Of a stretch of 64,000 nucleotides of DNA, positions 15,310 through 24,252 are shown one piece after another. The notes under the pieces are model-generated. The model was not told where the DNA came from and searched no databases. It saw only the letters and a program-made list of their open reading frames with translations. The DNA is from Candidatus Saccharimonadota bacterium. GTDB taxonomy: Bacteria; Patescibacteriota; Saccharimonadia; Saccharimonadales; Saccharimonadaceae. How positions within the stretch are numbered: the first letter of the stretch is position 1; the number at the start of each line of letters is the position of its first letter. A program made the translations under genes and the position numbers. The DNA is taken from assembly GCA_017406405.1 (NCBI GenBank), contig JAFQYO010000007.1, positions 1 through 64,000 of the forward strand, read 5' to 3'.

Positions 15310-15603
15310 TCGGGGAGGAGGGAACAAGGGAAACCTGGGACCCGGACCTCTCTACTGCGATACGCAACGCACCGCAAACCCGTTTCCGCGACTGTAGCTG
15401 TAGTACCGAGGGCCCAAGTTTGATGAGCGGAAGTACAGGCTGTAGGAGGTCGTAGTATTGTTGGAACGAAGCCACCAATAGTTGCCGTCCGAACCCCTGT
15501 TGCTAAGCCCCGTAGAGCTCCAGTTATAGTTGCCACTCCTCACGTACGATAATGGGGCGCTAAGGAGGCCGAAGTCGCGGGCGGAGCCAGAGTTGGACAT
15601 GCG
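15310..15603 (-). pseudogene. Orphan DGR variable-repeat cassette VR2
   Basis: Read on the minus strand this encodes MSNSGSARDFGLLSAPLSY, the variable region, GFAVRCVSQ and the stop (complement of 15352-15600), followed by the same 3' flank as VR1. The rest of the target gene is missing and there is no ribosome site at the ATG. Against the TR I count about 18 changes at adenines, 4 at other bases (TAC to TAT, ACC to ACT, TCG to TGG, TCG to TCA) and one inserted codon. It therefore arose by DGR mutagenesis, but from a slightly different template or long ago. It occupies most of the 383-bp gap between pyrG and argS. Confidence 0.85.
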
Positions 15604-15655
15604 AGGGGGAAGGAATGGCAGGGGAGAGAATAGTGATATATGATTTGTATTATGG

Positions 15656-15661
15656 TATAAT
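15656..15661 (+). promoter_or_regulatory. -10 box of argS (leaderless start)
   Basis: TATAAT ends 7 nt before ATG 15669, placing the mRNA 5' end at or next to the A of the start codon. This decides the start over an in-frame upstream ATG at 15615. Confidence 0.65.
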
Positions 15662-15668
15662 ATGCGTA

Positions 15669-17369
15669 ATGGATACGATAGAGAAAATTCTTAAAGAGAT
15701 ATTAAGAGAAGAGTTTGGGGCGGATGTTCTTGAGGAAGGAGAGGTGGAGATTTCTGTTCCGCCGGAACTTTCGGGAGAGTTTAGGGCGGACTATGCGACG
15801 AATATTGCGATGAAGCTTTCGAAAAAGTTGAAGAGGAATCCTCGAGAAATAGCCGAGGTGATAAGGGAGAAATTTTTAGAGAAATCAAAAATCAAGGTCG
15901 AGGTCGCGGGGCCGGGATTTTTGAATTTTATGCTACCAGATGAATATTTTATTAAGAAAATTGAGGATTTTTCCAGAAATGAGGCTGATTTTCTTGAAAA
16001 TATATCACAAGACGAATATAAGGATAAGGTGGTGGTAGTTGAGTTTTCTGACCCAAATCCGTTTAAAGTTCTTCATATCGGACATCTTTATACCTCCGTC
16101 ATCGGAGATGCGATGTCGAGAATGGTCGAGTTTTCTGGAGGGAAGGTGCACAGAGTGAACTTTGGGGGGGACGTCGGGCTGCACGTCGCGAAAACACTGT
16201 ATGCACTGATGAAAAATAAGGACTCTTTAGAGGAATTTAAGGGGTCCGAGGAAGCGGAAGTTATAGCGAATATACTCGCTCGAGCATATGTCGAGGGGAC
16301 GAGAGCATATGAAGAGAGCGAGGAGGCGAAAGGTGAAATTGTTAAACTCAATAAGCAGATTTATGAAATCGCTGAGAAGAAGATACGCGAGGGGGAACTC
16401 GCGGAGGTGTATTTCCGAGGAAGGGAAGCGAGCTATCGGTATTTTGATGAGTTCTATGAGAAAATTGGGGTGAAGTTTGAGAAGTATTATCCGGAGTCGG
16501 AGGTGGCCGAGAGAGGGGTCGAGGAAGTCGAAAAACATACACCGGAGGTTTATCAGGAGAGCGAGGGGGCGATTGTGTTCAAGGGAGAGGAATTTGGGCT
16601 TCATACCAGAGTGTTTATGAATAAAGAAGGACTTCCGACATACGAAACGAAGGACGTCGGGCTTCTTTTTACGAAAAATGACGATTTTAAATTTGATGAG
16701 TCGGTCGTCATAACGGGGAATGATATTGTTGAGTATATGAAAGTTGTCTTGAAGAGCGTCGAGCAGTATGCGCCGGAGCTTGTCCGGAAAACTAAACACA
16801 TCACACACGGGATGGTTAAACTTCCGGGGGCGGTGAAGATGGCGAGCCGAAAGGGGAACTTTGTCAAGGCGGTGGACGTTATCAGAAGTGTCGAGGAGAG
16901 GCTCGAGGATCTAGGGCTTGCACTCGGGGCTATCAAATATTCGTTTTTGAAATATCGAGTTGGGGGAGATATTGAGTTTGATATAGACGAGTCGGTTTCT
17001 CTCAACGGGAATAGCGGGCCATATCTTCTTTATTCGGCCGTGCGGGCGAAGAAAATTTTAGCTGCCGAGACGGATTCTTCGAAGGCTCAATCTGCGGAGC
17101 CTTGGGCGTTGTCGATGGCGGAGGTGAAGGTTTGTAAGAAAATTGTTGAGTATGGGGAGGTGCTTGGGGAGGCGACAAGAGAAATGGCGCCACATCTGCT
17201 TTGTTCGTATTTATTTGAGCTTGCGAAGGAATTCTCGAGATTTTATGAGAGTTGTCAGGTCAGGGGAAGCGAGAGAGAAAAGGAGAGATTGAAGATTGTG
17301 CTCGCGTTCCAGAGAGTGATGGAGCATGGGCTGGGGGTTTTAGGAATAAATGTACCGGAGGAAATGTAA
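15669..17369 (+). CDS. argS: Arginyl-tRNA synthetase
   Basis: 566 aa from the chosen start (an upstream in-frame ATG at 15615 would precede the promoter). Class Ia enzyme charging tRNA-Arg: Add-1-like N-terminal domain (residues 1-100), catalytic fold with VVVEFSDPNPFKVLHIGHL (HIGH motif), a divergent KMSKS loop VKMASRKGNFV, SGPYLLYSAVRAKKIL and a DALR anticodon-binding domain to the end (ELAKEFSRFYESC). Length fits. It is followed directly by orn, whose ribosome site lies inside the last codons of argS, so the two are co-transcribed. Confidence 0.96.
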   Translation: MDTIEKILKEILREEFGADVLEEGEVEISVPPELSGEFRADYATNIAMKLSKKLKRNPREIAEVIREKFLEKSKIKVEVAGPGFLNFMLPDEYFIKKIEDFSRNEADFLENISQDEYKDKVVVVEFSDPNPFKVLHIGHLYTSVIGDAMSRMVEFSGGKVHRVNFGGDVGLHVAKTLYALMKNKDSLEEFKGSEEAEVIANILARAYVEGTRAYEESEEAKGEIVKLNKQIYEIAEKKIREGELAEVYFRGREASYRYFDEFYEKIGVKFEKYYPESEVAERGVEEVEKHTPEVYQESEGAIVFKGEEFGLHTRVFMNKEGLPTYETKDVGLLFTKNDDFKFDESVVITGNDIVEYMKVVLKSVEQYAPELVRKTKHITHGMVKLPGAVKMASRKGNFVKAVDVIRSVEERLEDLGLALGAIKYSFLKYRVGGDIEFDIDESVSLNGNSGPYLLYSAVRAKKILAAETDSSKAQSAEPWALSMAEVKVCKKIVEYGEVLGEATREMAPHLLCSYLFELAKEFSRFYESCQVRGSEREKERLKIVLAFQRVMEHGLGVLGINVPEEM

Positions 17370-17370
17370 A

Positions 17371-17889
17371 ATGATGAAGCTGTTTTGGGTTGATTTAGAA
17401 ATGACGGGGCTCGACCCGGAAAAAGACCGGATTTTAGAGGTCGCGGGGATTGCGACGGGGTGGGATTTAGAGCCGATGGCGAGTTATCAAGGGGTCGTGA
17501 AAGTTAGTGATGAAATTATTAAAGAGAGAATGGTCGGGGAATTTTGGGAGAAAAATAAGGCGTCGAGAGACGGGCTAATCGAACAGAATAAACAGGGAAA
17601 GCTGATTTCTGAAATCGAAGATGAGATTTTAACATTTCTTGATAAGAATTTTGGGGAGGAAATTATACTTGCGGGCAACTCGATTCATCAAGACCGGAAA
17701 TTTATTGATAGAGAGATGCCGAGGGTGAGCCAGAGGCTTCATTATCGGATGCTCGACGTGAGCGCTTGGAAAGTTTATTTCGAGGGGGCGAGGAAAGAAA
17801 AATTTAAGAAACCTGAAGCGCATAGGGCGCTTTCGGACATTCAGGGGTCTATTGAGGAGCTTAAATGGTATTTGACATTTCTAAAGTAA
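17371..17889 (+). CDS. orn: Oligoribonuclease
   Basis: 172 aa of the DEDDh exonuclease family. LFWVDLEMTGLDP carries the first Asp and Glu, GNSIHQDRKFIDREMP the second Asp, and HRALSDIQGSIEEL the His and final Asp. It degrades 2-5-nt RNA fragments to mononucleotides. The start at 17371 is 1 bp after the argS stop with a GGAGG site inside argS. It overlaps the next gene by 25 bp. Length is slightly below the 180 aa of E. coli Orn. Confidence 0.93.
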   Translation: MMKLFWVDLEMTGLDPEKDRILEVAGIATGWDLEPMASYQGVVKVSDEIIKERMVGEFWEKNKASRDGLIEQNKQGKLISEIEDEILTFLDKNFGEEIILAGNSIHQDRKFIDREMPRVSQRLHYRMLDVSAWKVYFEGARKEKFKKPEAHRALSDIQGSIEELKWYLTFLK

Positions 17890-18185
17890 CGGGGATAGGA
17901 GAGTATGAGGTCGAGACTCGCAAAGAGGAATCTAAAGGGTCTTCGAGGTTTGATGTTTATAAAGTTAAAGGGCATGCGTTTTTAATCGTTAATTCGCACA
18001 CAATCGAAGTTCGGACAGATGAGAAGCTAAAAAAACTGCTTGTTGAGAAATATGAAAGCGTGATGGAGAGTCGGTATTTTGGGCGAGGGGGAATCGAGAT
18101 TGTTATGGAGGGGCAACAGCTTCGGGATGACGAGATTTGGGACCTGGTTCGGCTTTCGTATAATATGACAAAGGAATTTGAGTAA
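17865..18185 (+). CDS. MmcQ/YjbR-like small protein
   Basis: 106 aa. VYKVKGHAFLIVNSHTIEVRTDEKLKKLL, read in parts, and the ending DEIWDLVRLSYNMTKEF resemble MmcQ/YjbR (DUF419) proteins, which have a CyaY-like fold and often end in a DLxxxSYxL helix. No function is established. It overlaps orn by 25 bp, ends before a bidirectional terminator and belongs to the argS-orn unit. Confidence 0.6.
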   Translation: MVFDISKVTGIGEYEVETRKEESKGSSRFDVYKVKGHAFLIVNSHTIEVRTDEKLKKLLVEKYESVMESRYFGRGGIEIVMEGQQLRDDEIWDLVRLSYNMTKEFE

Positions 18186-18186
18186 A

Positions 18187-18213
18187 AAATTGGCCGCGAG
18201 TGGCGGCCAATTT
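18187..18213. terminator. Bidirectional terminator
   Basis: AAATTGGCCGC and GCGGCCAATTT, loop GAGTG. A-runs and T-runs lie on the two sides, so it serves both the orn unit and mscL, which converge here. Confidence 0.8.
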
Positions 18214-18227
18214 GGACTTTAGAGAAG

Positions 18228-18752
18228 TTAGGACTTTTTCGCGGGTTTTGAACCGGCTTTCAAGAGGTCGCGGATTTCTTTCAGGAGGACAGTCGTTTCT
18301 TCGGCGGATTCTTTTGCTTCTTTCGCGGCTTTTTCGGCCTTTTTGTCTTCGACAGGGGCCGGAGCGGCTTTCTCCTTTGCTTTGTTGATGAAGCGAACAA
18401 GGAGGAAGATAACGAAGGCGATAATGAGGAAGTTCACGAGAGCTTGGATGAAGTTCCCGTAGTTGATGGTCGCGGGTTCAATCCCTTCTATGTAAGCGGG
18501 GATAGTAACTTTTAATGAGGTAAAATCAAAGCCACCGATAATCATGGAGATGACGGGCATGACGACGTCGTTCACGAGGGAAGTGACAATCGAGGTGAAA
18601 GCGCCACCGATGATAATGCCGACAGCGAGGTCGATTACGGAGCCGCGGTTGATGAATTCTTTGAATTCTTTAATGACCTTCGGTTCTTTTTTCTTTATGG
18701 TTTCGAAGCCCTTTTGGACATCGATTTTAGGGAGTTTAGATTCTTTTGCCAT
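18228..18752 (-). CDS. mscL: Large-conductance mechanosensitive channel MscL
   Basis: 174 aa. KEFKEFINRGSVIDLAVGII is the family signature at the start of TM1; TM2 is ALVNFLIIAFVIFLLVRFIN. The pentameric channel opens under membrane tension to release solutes in hypo-osmotic shock. The cytoplasmic tail after residue 120 is longer than usual, very rich in Ala, Lys and Glu, with the typical LLKEIRDLL helix near the end. TATAAT (complement of 18759-18764) lies 6 nt before the ATG, so the mRNA is probably leaderless. A second osmotic channel, mscS, is at 58.8 kb. Confidence 0.95.
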   Translation of the reverse strand: MAKESKLPKIDVQKGFETIKKKEPKVIKEFKEFINRGSVIDLAVGIIIGGAFTSIVTSLVNDVVMPVISMIIGGFDFTSLKVTIPAYIEGIEPATINYGNFIQALVNFLIIAFVIFLLVRFINKAKEKAAPAPVEDKKAEKAAKEAKESAEETTVLLKEIRDLLKAGSKPAKKS

Positions 18753-18789
18753 GCGTATATTATATCACGAGAAAATGGGAAAGAAAAGG

Positions 18790-19413
18790 CTAATCGGACT
18801 CGGAGAAGGAGGAGAAGGTTTCTTCGAGCTGGGTCAAAGTTGCTCGCGAGGACTCGAGGTATTCGGTCACTTCGGGGTCGGGGGAGCGGCTGATGGTGGC
18901 GTCTTCGAGGATGAGAAGATGGGAGATTTGGTAAGCCATTTCTGAGGCGAAATAGCGGTCGAGGAGACCGTTCAGACGAGCATGTTCGAGGGCGAGGCTG
19001 GTATCCTCGAGGAGTTTTGAATCTTCAGGGGAGAGGTCGTTTTCGGTCGGGGAGAGACCATAAATTTCGGAGAGGGTTTTGGAGGTGTTTGTTTCGAGTT
19101 GGGTCAGAGCGGTCGAGAGAGTAGAACCGGCGGCGCGAAGGTTTGAGGACTTTACGCGGGGGGAGTAAGTGGAAATGTAATCTAGGAGATAAGTCGACCG
19201 GAGGTTTATTCGAGTGAGTTCGGACTCGATGGTGACTTCCTTCGGGGTGAGGGCGGTGATAAGAATAACGCCGATAACAGAGATGATAACGAAGGCGAGG
19301 ATGCCAATGAGGATTTTAAAGAGAGGGCCGGAGGTGAGGGATTTTATGCCGGTCGGAGGGAGGTCAGAGGGAAGGGGAGAAGAGATTTGGTTAAGATAAT
19401 CTAAATCGTTCAT
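18790..19413 (-). CDS. Single-pass membrane protein of unknown function
   Basis: 207 aa from ATG 19413. A longer frame exists, but its upstream part lies antisense to dnaG and has no coding character. One membrane helix at about residues 33-55 (ILIGILAFVIISVIGVILI), then an all-alpha, Leu/Thr/Ser-rich extracytoplasmic domain. I recognise no family. TATACT (complement of 19420-19425) is 6 nt before the ATG. It is divergent from dnaG across a 57-bp gap that holds both promoters. Confidence 0.8.
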   Translation of the reverse strand: MNDLDYLNQISSPLPSDLPPTGIKSLTSGPLFKILIGILAFVIISVIGVILITALTPKEVTIESELTRINLRSTYLLDYISTYSPRVKSSNLRAAGSTLSTALTQLETNTSKTLSEIYGLSPTENDLSPEDSKLLEDTSLALEHARLNGLLDRYFASEMAYQISHLLILEDATISRSPDPEVTEYLESSRATLTQLEETFSSFSESD

Positions 19414-19470
19414 GGTTTTAGTATAACATAGATTTTGGGGATTTTTAAGAAGGTGATATACTAAAGGTGT

Positions 19471-21099
19471 ATGCAAGATGCGAAGGAGGAGATAAAAGCG
19501 AGGTTGCCAATCGAGGATGTGATTTCTCAATATATTGAGCTTAAACGAGCGGGACGTACGCTTAAAGGGAGGTCGCCTTGGGGGGTTGATAAAACACCGA
19601 GTTTTATGGTTTCGCCGGAGAAGGGGATTTGGCATGATTTTTCGGCCAATAAGGGGGGAGACGTTTTTACGTTTGTGATGGAAGTTGAGGGGATTGGATT
19701 TCGGGAGGCGCTTGAAAAGCTGGCGGCGCAAGCGGGGGTGGATATTTCTAAATATTCGGGGGGAGATGCACAACTAACAAAAAAGAAGGCTAGGGCGCGG
19801 GAAGCGCTCGAGCTTACTACTAAATATTATCAGTTTTGTCTTTCGAAGTCAAAGCGAGTTTTGGATTATGTTTTTTATAAACGGAACATAAACCGAGCAA
19901 CGGCGAAGGAGTTTCGGATCGGGTACTCGCCGAAAGACGGAAAAGCGCTGAAGACGTTTTTGGGGAGTCGAGGGTTTTCGGAGAAAGAGATGGAAGATGC
20001 GGGGCTGTTAAACCGGTTTAAGGGGGATATGTTTAGGGGGAGAATGATGGTGCCGTTTATCGATACAACGGGAACGGTGATTGGGTTTACGGCGAGAGTG
20101 TTAGATAAGTCGGAACCGAAATATCTCAATACGCAGGAGACGTTGTTGTTTAATAAAGGAAGGTTTATTTTTGGACTTCATCAGGCGAAGGAGGCGATTC
20201 GAACGAACGGGTTTGTGGTGATTGTGGAGGGGAATATGGATGTGATTTCTTCGCATCAAGCAGGAGTGAAAGAGGCGGTGGCGACGAGCGGGACAGCGAT
20301 GACGGAAAATCACTTGAAGATTTTGTCGAGGCTGACGAATGATATTCGGCTTGCGTATGATGGAGATGACGCGGGGGTAAAGGCGGCAGAGCGGGCGATA
20401 ATGATGGCGGGGGATTTAGGAATAAATTTGAAGGTGATTTCGGACTATCAGGGGGCGAAGGACCCGGATGAGTTGATTCAGAGGGGGTCGGAGCTTTGGC
20501 GGGAGGCGGTGAATAATTGTCGACCGGCGGTCGAATGGCTACTTGATAAATATGAAGAAAAGGTCGATATGGGGTCGGTATTTGGGAAGAAAGAGTATTC
20601 GGACATCGCGCTGAAGGTGATAAAATATGTGAACGATGACATTGAGCGGGCGCAATATGAAGAGATGGTCGCGAGGAGACTTGGGGTTACGAGGGAAGAT
20701 TTGAAGAATAAAAGCAAGAACATTGAGGAAAAATTAGAAAAGAAGGCAAAGCGGAGGCTGAAGGAAGCAAAAACGAAAGTTATAGGGGATAGACTAGGGA
20801 AGCTTGAGAACAATTTGCTTGCTATCGCGGTTTATGGCGGGGTGGAAGTCCCAGCGGAGGTGGAAATTCCGACGGACGAGACGAGACTCGAAGAACTCGA
20901 GATGGTGTTTGATCATAATTATAAGGGTTTGGGGACGAGTGAACTTAAGGCAGAAGTCAAAGAGCTTTATCGGGGGTTGAAGATAGAGATGACGAAAGCG
21001 GAGATTGAGAAGCTGACAGAGAGACTCGAGGCGGAGGATTTGGATAAGGAAGAAGAAAAGGAGATTTTAAGGAAGATTACGGAGTTGCAGAGGGGCTAA
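19471..21099 (+). CDS. dnaG: DNA primase with degenerate zinc-binding domain
   Basis: 542 aa. The RNA polymerase core is clear: YSPKDGKALKTFL region, TOPRIM motifs IVEGNMDVISSHQAGV and LAYDGDDAG (Glu and DxD metal ligands). The N-terminal CHC2 domain keeps its shape (KRAGRTLKGRSPWGVDKTPS then IWHDFSANKGGDVFTF) but all four zinc ligands are replaced: CPFH became SPWG and CFGC became DFSA. The C-terminal helicase-binding part is short and highly charged. Makes RNA primers at the replication fork. TATACT at 19457-19462 is 8 nt before the ATG. Confidence 0.93.
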   Translation: MQDAKEEIKARLPIEDVISQYIELKRAGRTLKGRSPWGVDKTPSFMVSPEKGIWHDFSANKGGDVFTFVMEVEGIGFREALEKLAAQAGVDISKYSGGDAQLTKKKARAREALELTTKYYQFCLSKSKRVLDYVFYKRNINRATAKEFRIGYSPKDGKALKTFLGSRGFSEKEMEDAGLLNRFKGDMFRGRMMVPFIDTTGTVIGFTARVLDKSEPKYLNTQETLLFNKGRFIFGLHQAKEAIRTNGFVVIVEGNMDVISSHQAGVKEAVATSGTAMTENHLKILSRLTNDIRLAYDGDDAGVKAAERAIMMAGDLGINLKVISDYQGAKDPDELIQRGSELWREAVNNCRPAVEWLLDKYEEKVDMGSVFGKKEYSDIALKVIKYVNDDIERAQYEEMVARRLGVTREDLKNKSKNIEEKLEKKAKRRLKEAKTKVIGDRLGKLENNLLAIAVYGGVEVPAEVEIPTDETRLEELEMVFDHNYKGLGTSELKAEVKELYRGLKIEMTKAEIEKLTERLEAEDLDKEEEKEILRKITELQRG

Positions 21100-21198
21100 A
21101 ATGGATTAAAAGCTGAGATAGAAACGGGGGTAAGAAGCTAGGGGCGACGGAAAATCGGGGGTTGATTTTCGAGATTTTTGTGGTTATAATGAGGGGTA

Positions 21199-22155
21199 AT
21201 GGATCAAGAAAAAGACGAGACGATTCTCGAGCCGTTAGAACCGAATGCTCTTGACCTAGCGGACGAGGAAGAACTTTCTGATGAAGACCTTGAGATAACG
21301 GTCGATAATGTTGATGCGTTTGCGGACGATTCGGTTCGGCTTTATCTTCGAGAAATTGGGAAGATTCCGCTGTTGACGCCTGATGAAGAACAAGAACTCG
21401 CGAAGAAGATTGTTGAAGGGGATAAGAAGGCTAAAGATAAGATGGTCGAGGCGAACATGAGGCTTGTTGTTTCGATTGCGAAGAGATATTCGGGAAGGGG
21501 GCTGGATTTTTTGGACTTAATTCAAGAGGGGAATACGGGGCTTCTTCGAGCGGTGGAAAAATTTGACCCGGAGAAGGGGTTTAAGTTTTCGACTTATGCG
21601 ACGTGGTGGATTCGACAGGCGATAACGAGGGCGATTGCGGACCAGGCAAGGACGATTAGGATTCCTGTGCATATGGTCGAGACAATCAATAAGGTTTTAA
21701 GGACAACGAGAAAGTTGACAACTGAGCTTAATCACGAACCGACTACTGAGGAAATTGCGAAAGAACTCGACATGGATGTTGATAAAGTCGAGTATGTGAT
21801 GAGGATTAAACAGGATATCGCTTCGCTTGATGCGAGCGTCGGTCGAGACGGAGACGACGAAGATTCGGTTCTCGGGGATTTTGTGGAGGATGAAGAGAGG
21901 ATTTCTCCGGAAGATTCGGCGGCGACGCAGATTTTAAAAGAACAACTTGCTTCGATTATTTCTTCGCTTTCGGATAGGGAGCAGAAGATTATAAAAATGA
22001 GATTCGGAATCGGGGGAGAGAGACCGCATACGCTCGAGGAAGTCGGGTCGGAGTTTTCTGTCACGAGGGAGAGGATTCGCCAAATTGAAGCGAAGGCGCT
22101 TTCGAAGTTAAGAAAGCATAAAGACACGAAAAAACTGCACGAATACTTAAAATAA
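21199..22155 (+). CDS. rpoD: Primary RNA polymerase sigma factor (RpoD/SigA)
   Basis: 318 aa, short because region 1.1 is lacking. Region 1.2 [16 protein letters not shown], region 2 [19 protein letters not shown] and [15 protein letters not shown] (the -10 recognition helix), region 3, and region 4 with [21 protein letters not shown] (the -35 helix-turn-helix). It is the housekeeping sigma factor. The many TATAAT boxes in this window are consistent with its region 2.4. The gene itself has TATAAT at 21185-21190, 8 nt before the ATG. Confidence 0.96.
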   Translation: MDQEKDETILEPLEPNALDLADEEELSDEDLEITVDNVDAFADDSVRLYLREIGKIPLLTPDEEQELAKKIVEGDKKAKDKMVEANMRLVVSIAKRYSGRGLDFLDLIQEGNTGLLRAVEKFDPEKGFKFSTYATWWIRQAITRAIADQARTIRIPVHMVETINKVLRTTRKLTTELNHEPTTEEIAKELDMDVDKVEYVMRIKQDIASLDASVGRDGDDEDSVLGDFVEDEERISPEDSAATQILKEQLASIISSLSDREQKIIKMRFGIGGERPHTLEEVGSEFSVTRERIRQIEAKALSKLRKHKDTKKLHEYLK

Positions 22156-22163
22156 GGAGGTTT

Positions 22164-22643
22164 ATGAAGCAGAGAAGGATTTTTAAGATGGCCGTGGCGA
22201 TTTTTATCGGAACGGCATTGTGTTTTGGGGTTGTTCTTGGGGGAGAAATTTCGGTCGGGGGATTTAGAGTAGGAACAGAGGCGGTGTATGCGAGGACTGA
22301 TTCGGGAGGCAATAATCCGACGCTCGATAACAGCGGTTCGTCGGGGACATCATGCGCAGGAGTGGATACGAATTTAATAAGTTGTGATGAGGATGATGGA
22401 AAGGGAAGTGGAATATTTCATATTCTGACGATTGTTTTGAATGTTTTGACGTTTGGAGTGGGTGCGGCTGGGGTGCTTGGGCTGGTGATTTCAGGGATTC
22501 AATATATGACTGCGGCGGGGAATCAGGCGCAAATGACAAAAGCAAAAAATCGAATTGTGCAGGTTGTGATTGGGTTGGTGTTTTATGGATTGTTTTGGGC
22601 GTTGCTAGAATGGCTGATTCCGGGCGGAATTTTGAATAGATAA
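22164..22643 (+). CDS. VirB2/TrbC-like pilin
   Basis: 159 aa. N-terminal signal-like helix (MAVAIFIGTALCFGVVLGG), a Ser/Gly-rich middle with two Cys, then two hydrophobic helices (ILTIVLNVLTFGVGAAGVLG and NRIVQVVIGLVFYGLFWALL) separated by a short basic loop. This is the layout of VirB2/TrbC-type pilins, which form conjugative-type pilus filaments in the membrane. No other type IV secretion gene is nearby. An AAGGAGG site starts inside the sigA stop region, so it is probably expressed with sigA. Confidence 0.7.
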   Translation: MKQRRIFKMAVAIFIGTALCFGVVLGGEISVGGFRVGTEAVYARTDSGGNNPTLDNSGSSGTSCAGVDTNLISCDEDDGKGSGIFHILTIVLNVLTFGVGAAGVLGLVISGIQYMTAAGNQAQMTKAKNRIVQVVIGLVFYGLFWALLEWLIPGGILNR

Positions 22644-22646
22644 AAA

Positions 22647-23582
22647 ATGAAGAGATTAGTACTTGTTTATAATCCGAGGTCGGCGAGATTCCCGGAAGTC
22701 GAGAGAAAGGTGATTCAAAAATCGCGTGAGCTCAAGGGATGGATGGTTTGTAAATTTGAGGTTAGGAAAGCGAGTGTTGAGGAGAATGCGGAGGAGCTTG
22801 CAAAGATAATTAAGAAAGACGATTTGGTTGTTTCTGCGGGCGGAGACGGAACGGCGAGTATGGTGCTTAATGCGATTTTGAAATCAGAGAAGTTAGCGAC
22901 GCTCGGAGTTTTAGGGCTTGGGAATTTTAATGATTATGCGTTGACGTTCGGAGAGATGAGTCTTCAACGGATTTGTAAGAAGTTTAGTGAGGGGAAATTT
23001 GAGGAGCTATATCCGCTCGAGGTGAAGGTGGACGGGCGGTTTTTTAGATATGTTGGAATGTATTTTACGGTTGGGATGTTTGCTGAGGCGGCTGGGGTGT
23101 TTGAGAAGCCAAAAGTGAGAAAGAGAATTGGGAAGGTGAAAAATAGGTTGGGGTATTCGATAAGAAAGTTGGCGGGATGGTATTTTTTCTGGAATAAGTG
23201 GAGAAAGGATTTTTTTCCGGAAGGACGGTTGTTAGAGGGGGGAGTGCAGAAGGGGTTTCAGTTTGAAAAAGGGACAACGGATTATGTGGCGCTGAACGGG
23301 AAGAGCGTTGCGGGGTTGGTTGAGGCGAAAGGGTGGACGCAAGAAAAGAAAGAGTTTTTAAGCGGGACGCTGAGAAATCGGAGTTTTTGGAGGATGTTGG
23401 TTGTTGGGGTGAGGACGCTTGAGGGCAAATTGCCAGGGGAGGTGACAGAGGGAGATGTGATTGAGTTTCTTGAACCAGGAGACGTGTACCTTCATGTCGA
23501 AGGGGAGCTTGAGAAGAAGGTGGGTGTGAAGAGAATTGAAGTGAAAAAGACAGGAGTGAAGCTTAGAGTGATACGAAAATGA
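22647..23582 (+). CDS. Diacylglycerol/lipid kinase-like protein
   Basis: 311 aa. LVLVYNPRSAR and DDLVVSAGGDGTASMVLNAIL match the catalytic domain of DAGK/YegS/sphingosine kinases (GGDGT binds ATP phosphate). The next motif reads LGLGNFNDYALTFG, where LGNFND replaces the common GTGND. Family members phosphorylate lipids with a free hydroxyl. The substrate here is unknown. The gene is 3 bp from the pilin gene, in the same direction. Confidence 0.8.
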   Translation: MKRLVLVYNPRSARFPEVERKVIQKSRELKGWMVCKFEVRKASVEENAEELAKIIKKDDLVVSAGGDGTASMVLNAILKSEKLATLGVLGLGNFNDYALTFGEMSLQRICKKFSEGKFEELYPLEVKVDGRFFRYVGMYFTVGMFAEAAGVFEKPKVRKRIGKVKNRLGYSIRKLAGWYFFWNKWRKDFFPEGRLLEGGVQKGFQFEKGTTDYVALNGKSVAGLVEAKGWTQEKKEFLSGTLRNRSFWRMLVVGVRTLEGKLPGEVTEGDVIEFLEPGDVYLHVEGELEKKVGVKRIEVKKTGVKLRVIRK

Positions 23583-23622
23583 TGTATATTTAAGATATAA
23601 TTTTTGTAAATAAGGAGGAAAG

Positions 23623-24198
23623 ATGAGCGAAAAAAGAGATGTTAAGATTTTAGCGGTGGTAGGGATGAGTGGGAGCGGAAAATCGGTTGTGGTGGATTAT
23701 TTGACGAAGAGGGGAATTCCGAAAGTATATTTCGGGGGGATGATTTATAAGGAGATGGAAAGACGAGGAATCGAGAGGACGCCGGACGGAGAGAGTGAGA
23801 AGAAATTTAGAGAGGAAATTCGAGAAAAGGAAGGGAAGGACTGGGTTGTAAAACAGGTGATTGAGGAAACAAAGAATTTAATCAAGGCGGGACAGAAGCG
23901 GATTGTGCTTGACGGAGTTTATTCTTGGACGGAATATAAGGCTTTGAAACAGGAGTTTCCGGGGGAGATGGTGTTTTTGGCTATTGTTGTGCCGAAGAAA
24001 TTGAGATATAAGAGAGTAGGGGAGAGACCAGAGAGGCCGTTTAATCGAAATGAGATTATTGAGAGGGATAGGAGCGAGATTGAGAATCTTGAGAAAGGGG
24101 GGCCGATTGCGGCGAGTGATTTTTATATACTTAATGATGGCGAGGTTGCGAAGTTGTATAGTGATTTAGATGAGATTCTTCAGGAGATGGAGTTTTAA
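23623..24198 (+). CDS. P-loop kinase, dephospho-CoA-kinase/UPF0200-like
   Basis: 191 aa. P-loop VVGMSGSGKSVVVDYL, then GGMIYKEMERRGI, VLDGVYSWTEYKALKQ and a lid with RPERPFNRNEIIERDRSE. The layout is like archaeal UPF0200 proteins and dephospho-CoA kinase. The substrate is uncertain: it may be a nucleotide or CoA precursor. An AAGGAGG site precedes ATG 23623, and a TATAAT-like box is at 23597-23602. Confidence 0.7.
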   Translation: MSEKRDVKILAVVGMSGSGKSVVVDYLTKRGIPKVYFGGMIYKEMERRGIERTPDGESEKKFREEIREKEGKDWVVKQVIEETKNLIKAGQKRIVLDGVYSWTEYKALKQEFPGEMVFLAIVVPKKLRYKRVGERPERPFNRNEIIERDRSEIENLEKGGPIAASDFYILNDGEVAKLYSDLDEILQEMEF

Positions 24199-24252
24199 GA
24201 TTTCTTCGCGGGGGCTATTTGAAAAGTGGGGCGGATACTTTATAATGAGGGT

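Noticed and set aside
15352-15600. VR2 as an intact 82-aa gene
   Set aside because: It has an ATG but no ribosome site or promoter in that direction, and matches only the C-terminal part of the target protein. Treated as an orphan cassette.
19414-19773. N-terminal extension of the 207-aa membrane protein
   Set aside because: The extension is antisense to dnaG and rich in Arg, Pro and His, without coding character; the promoter and ATG 19413 give a better start.
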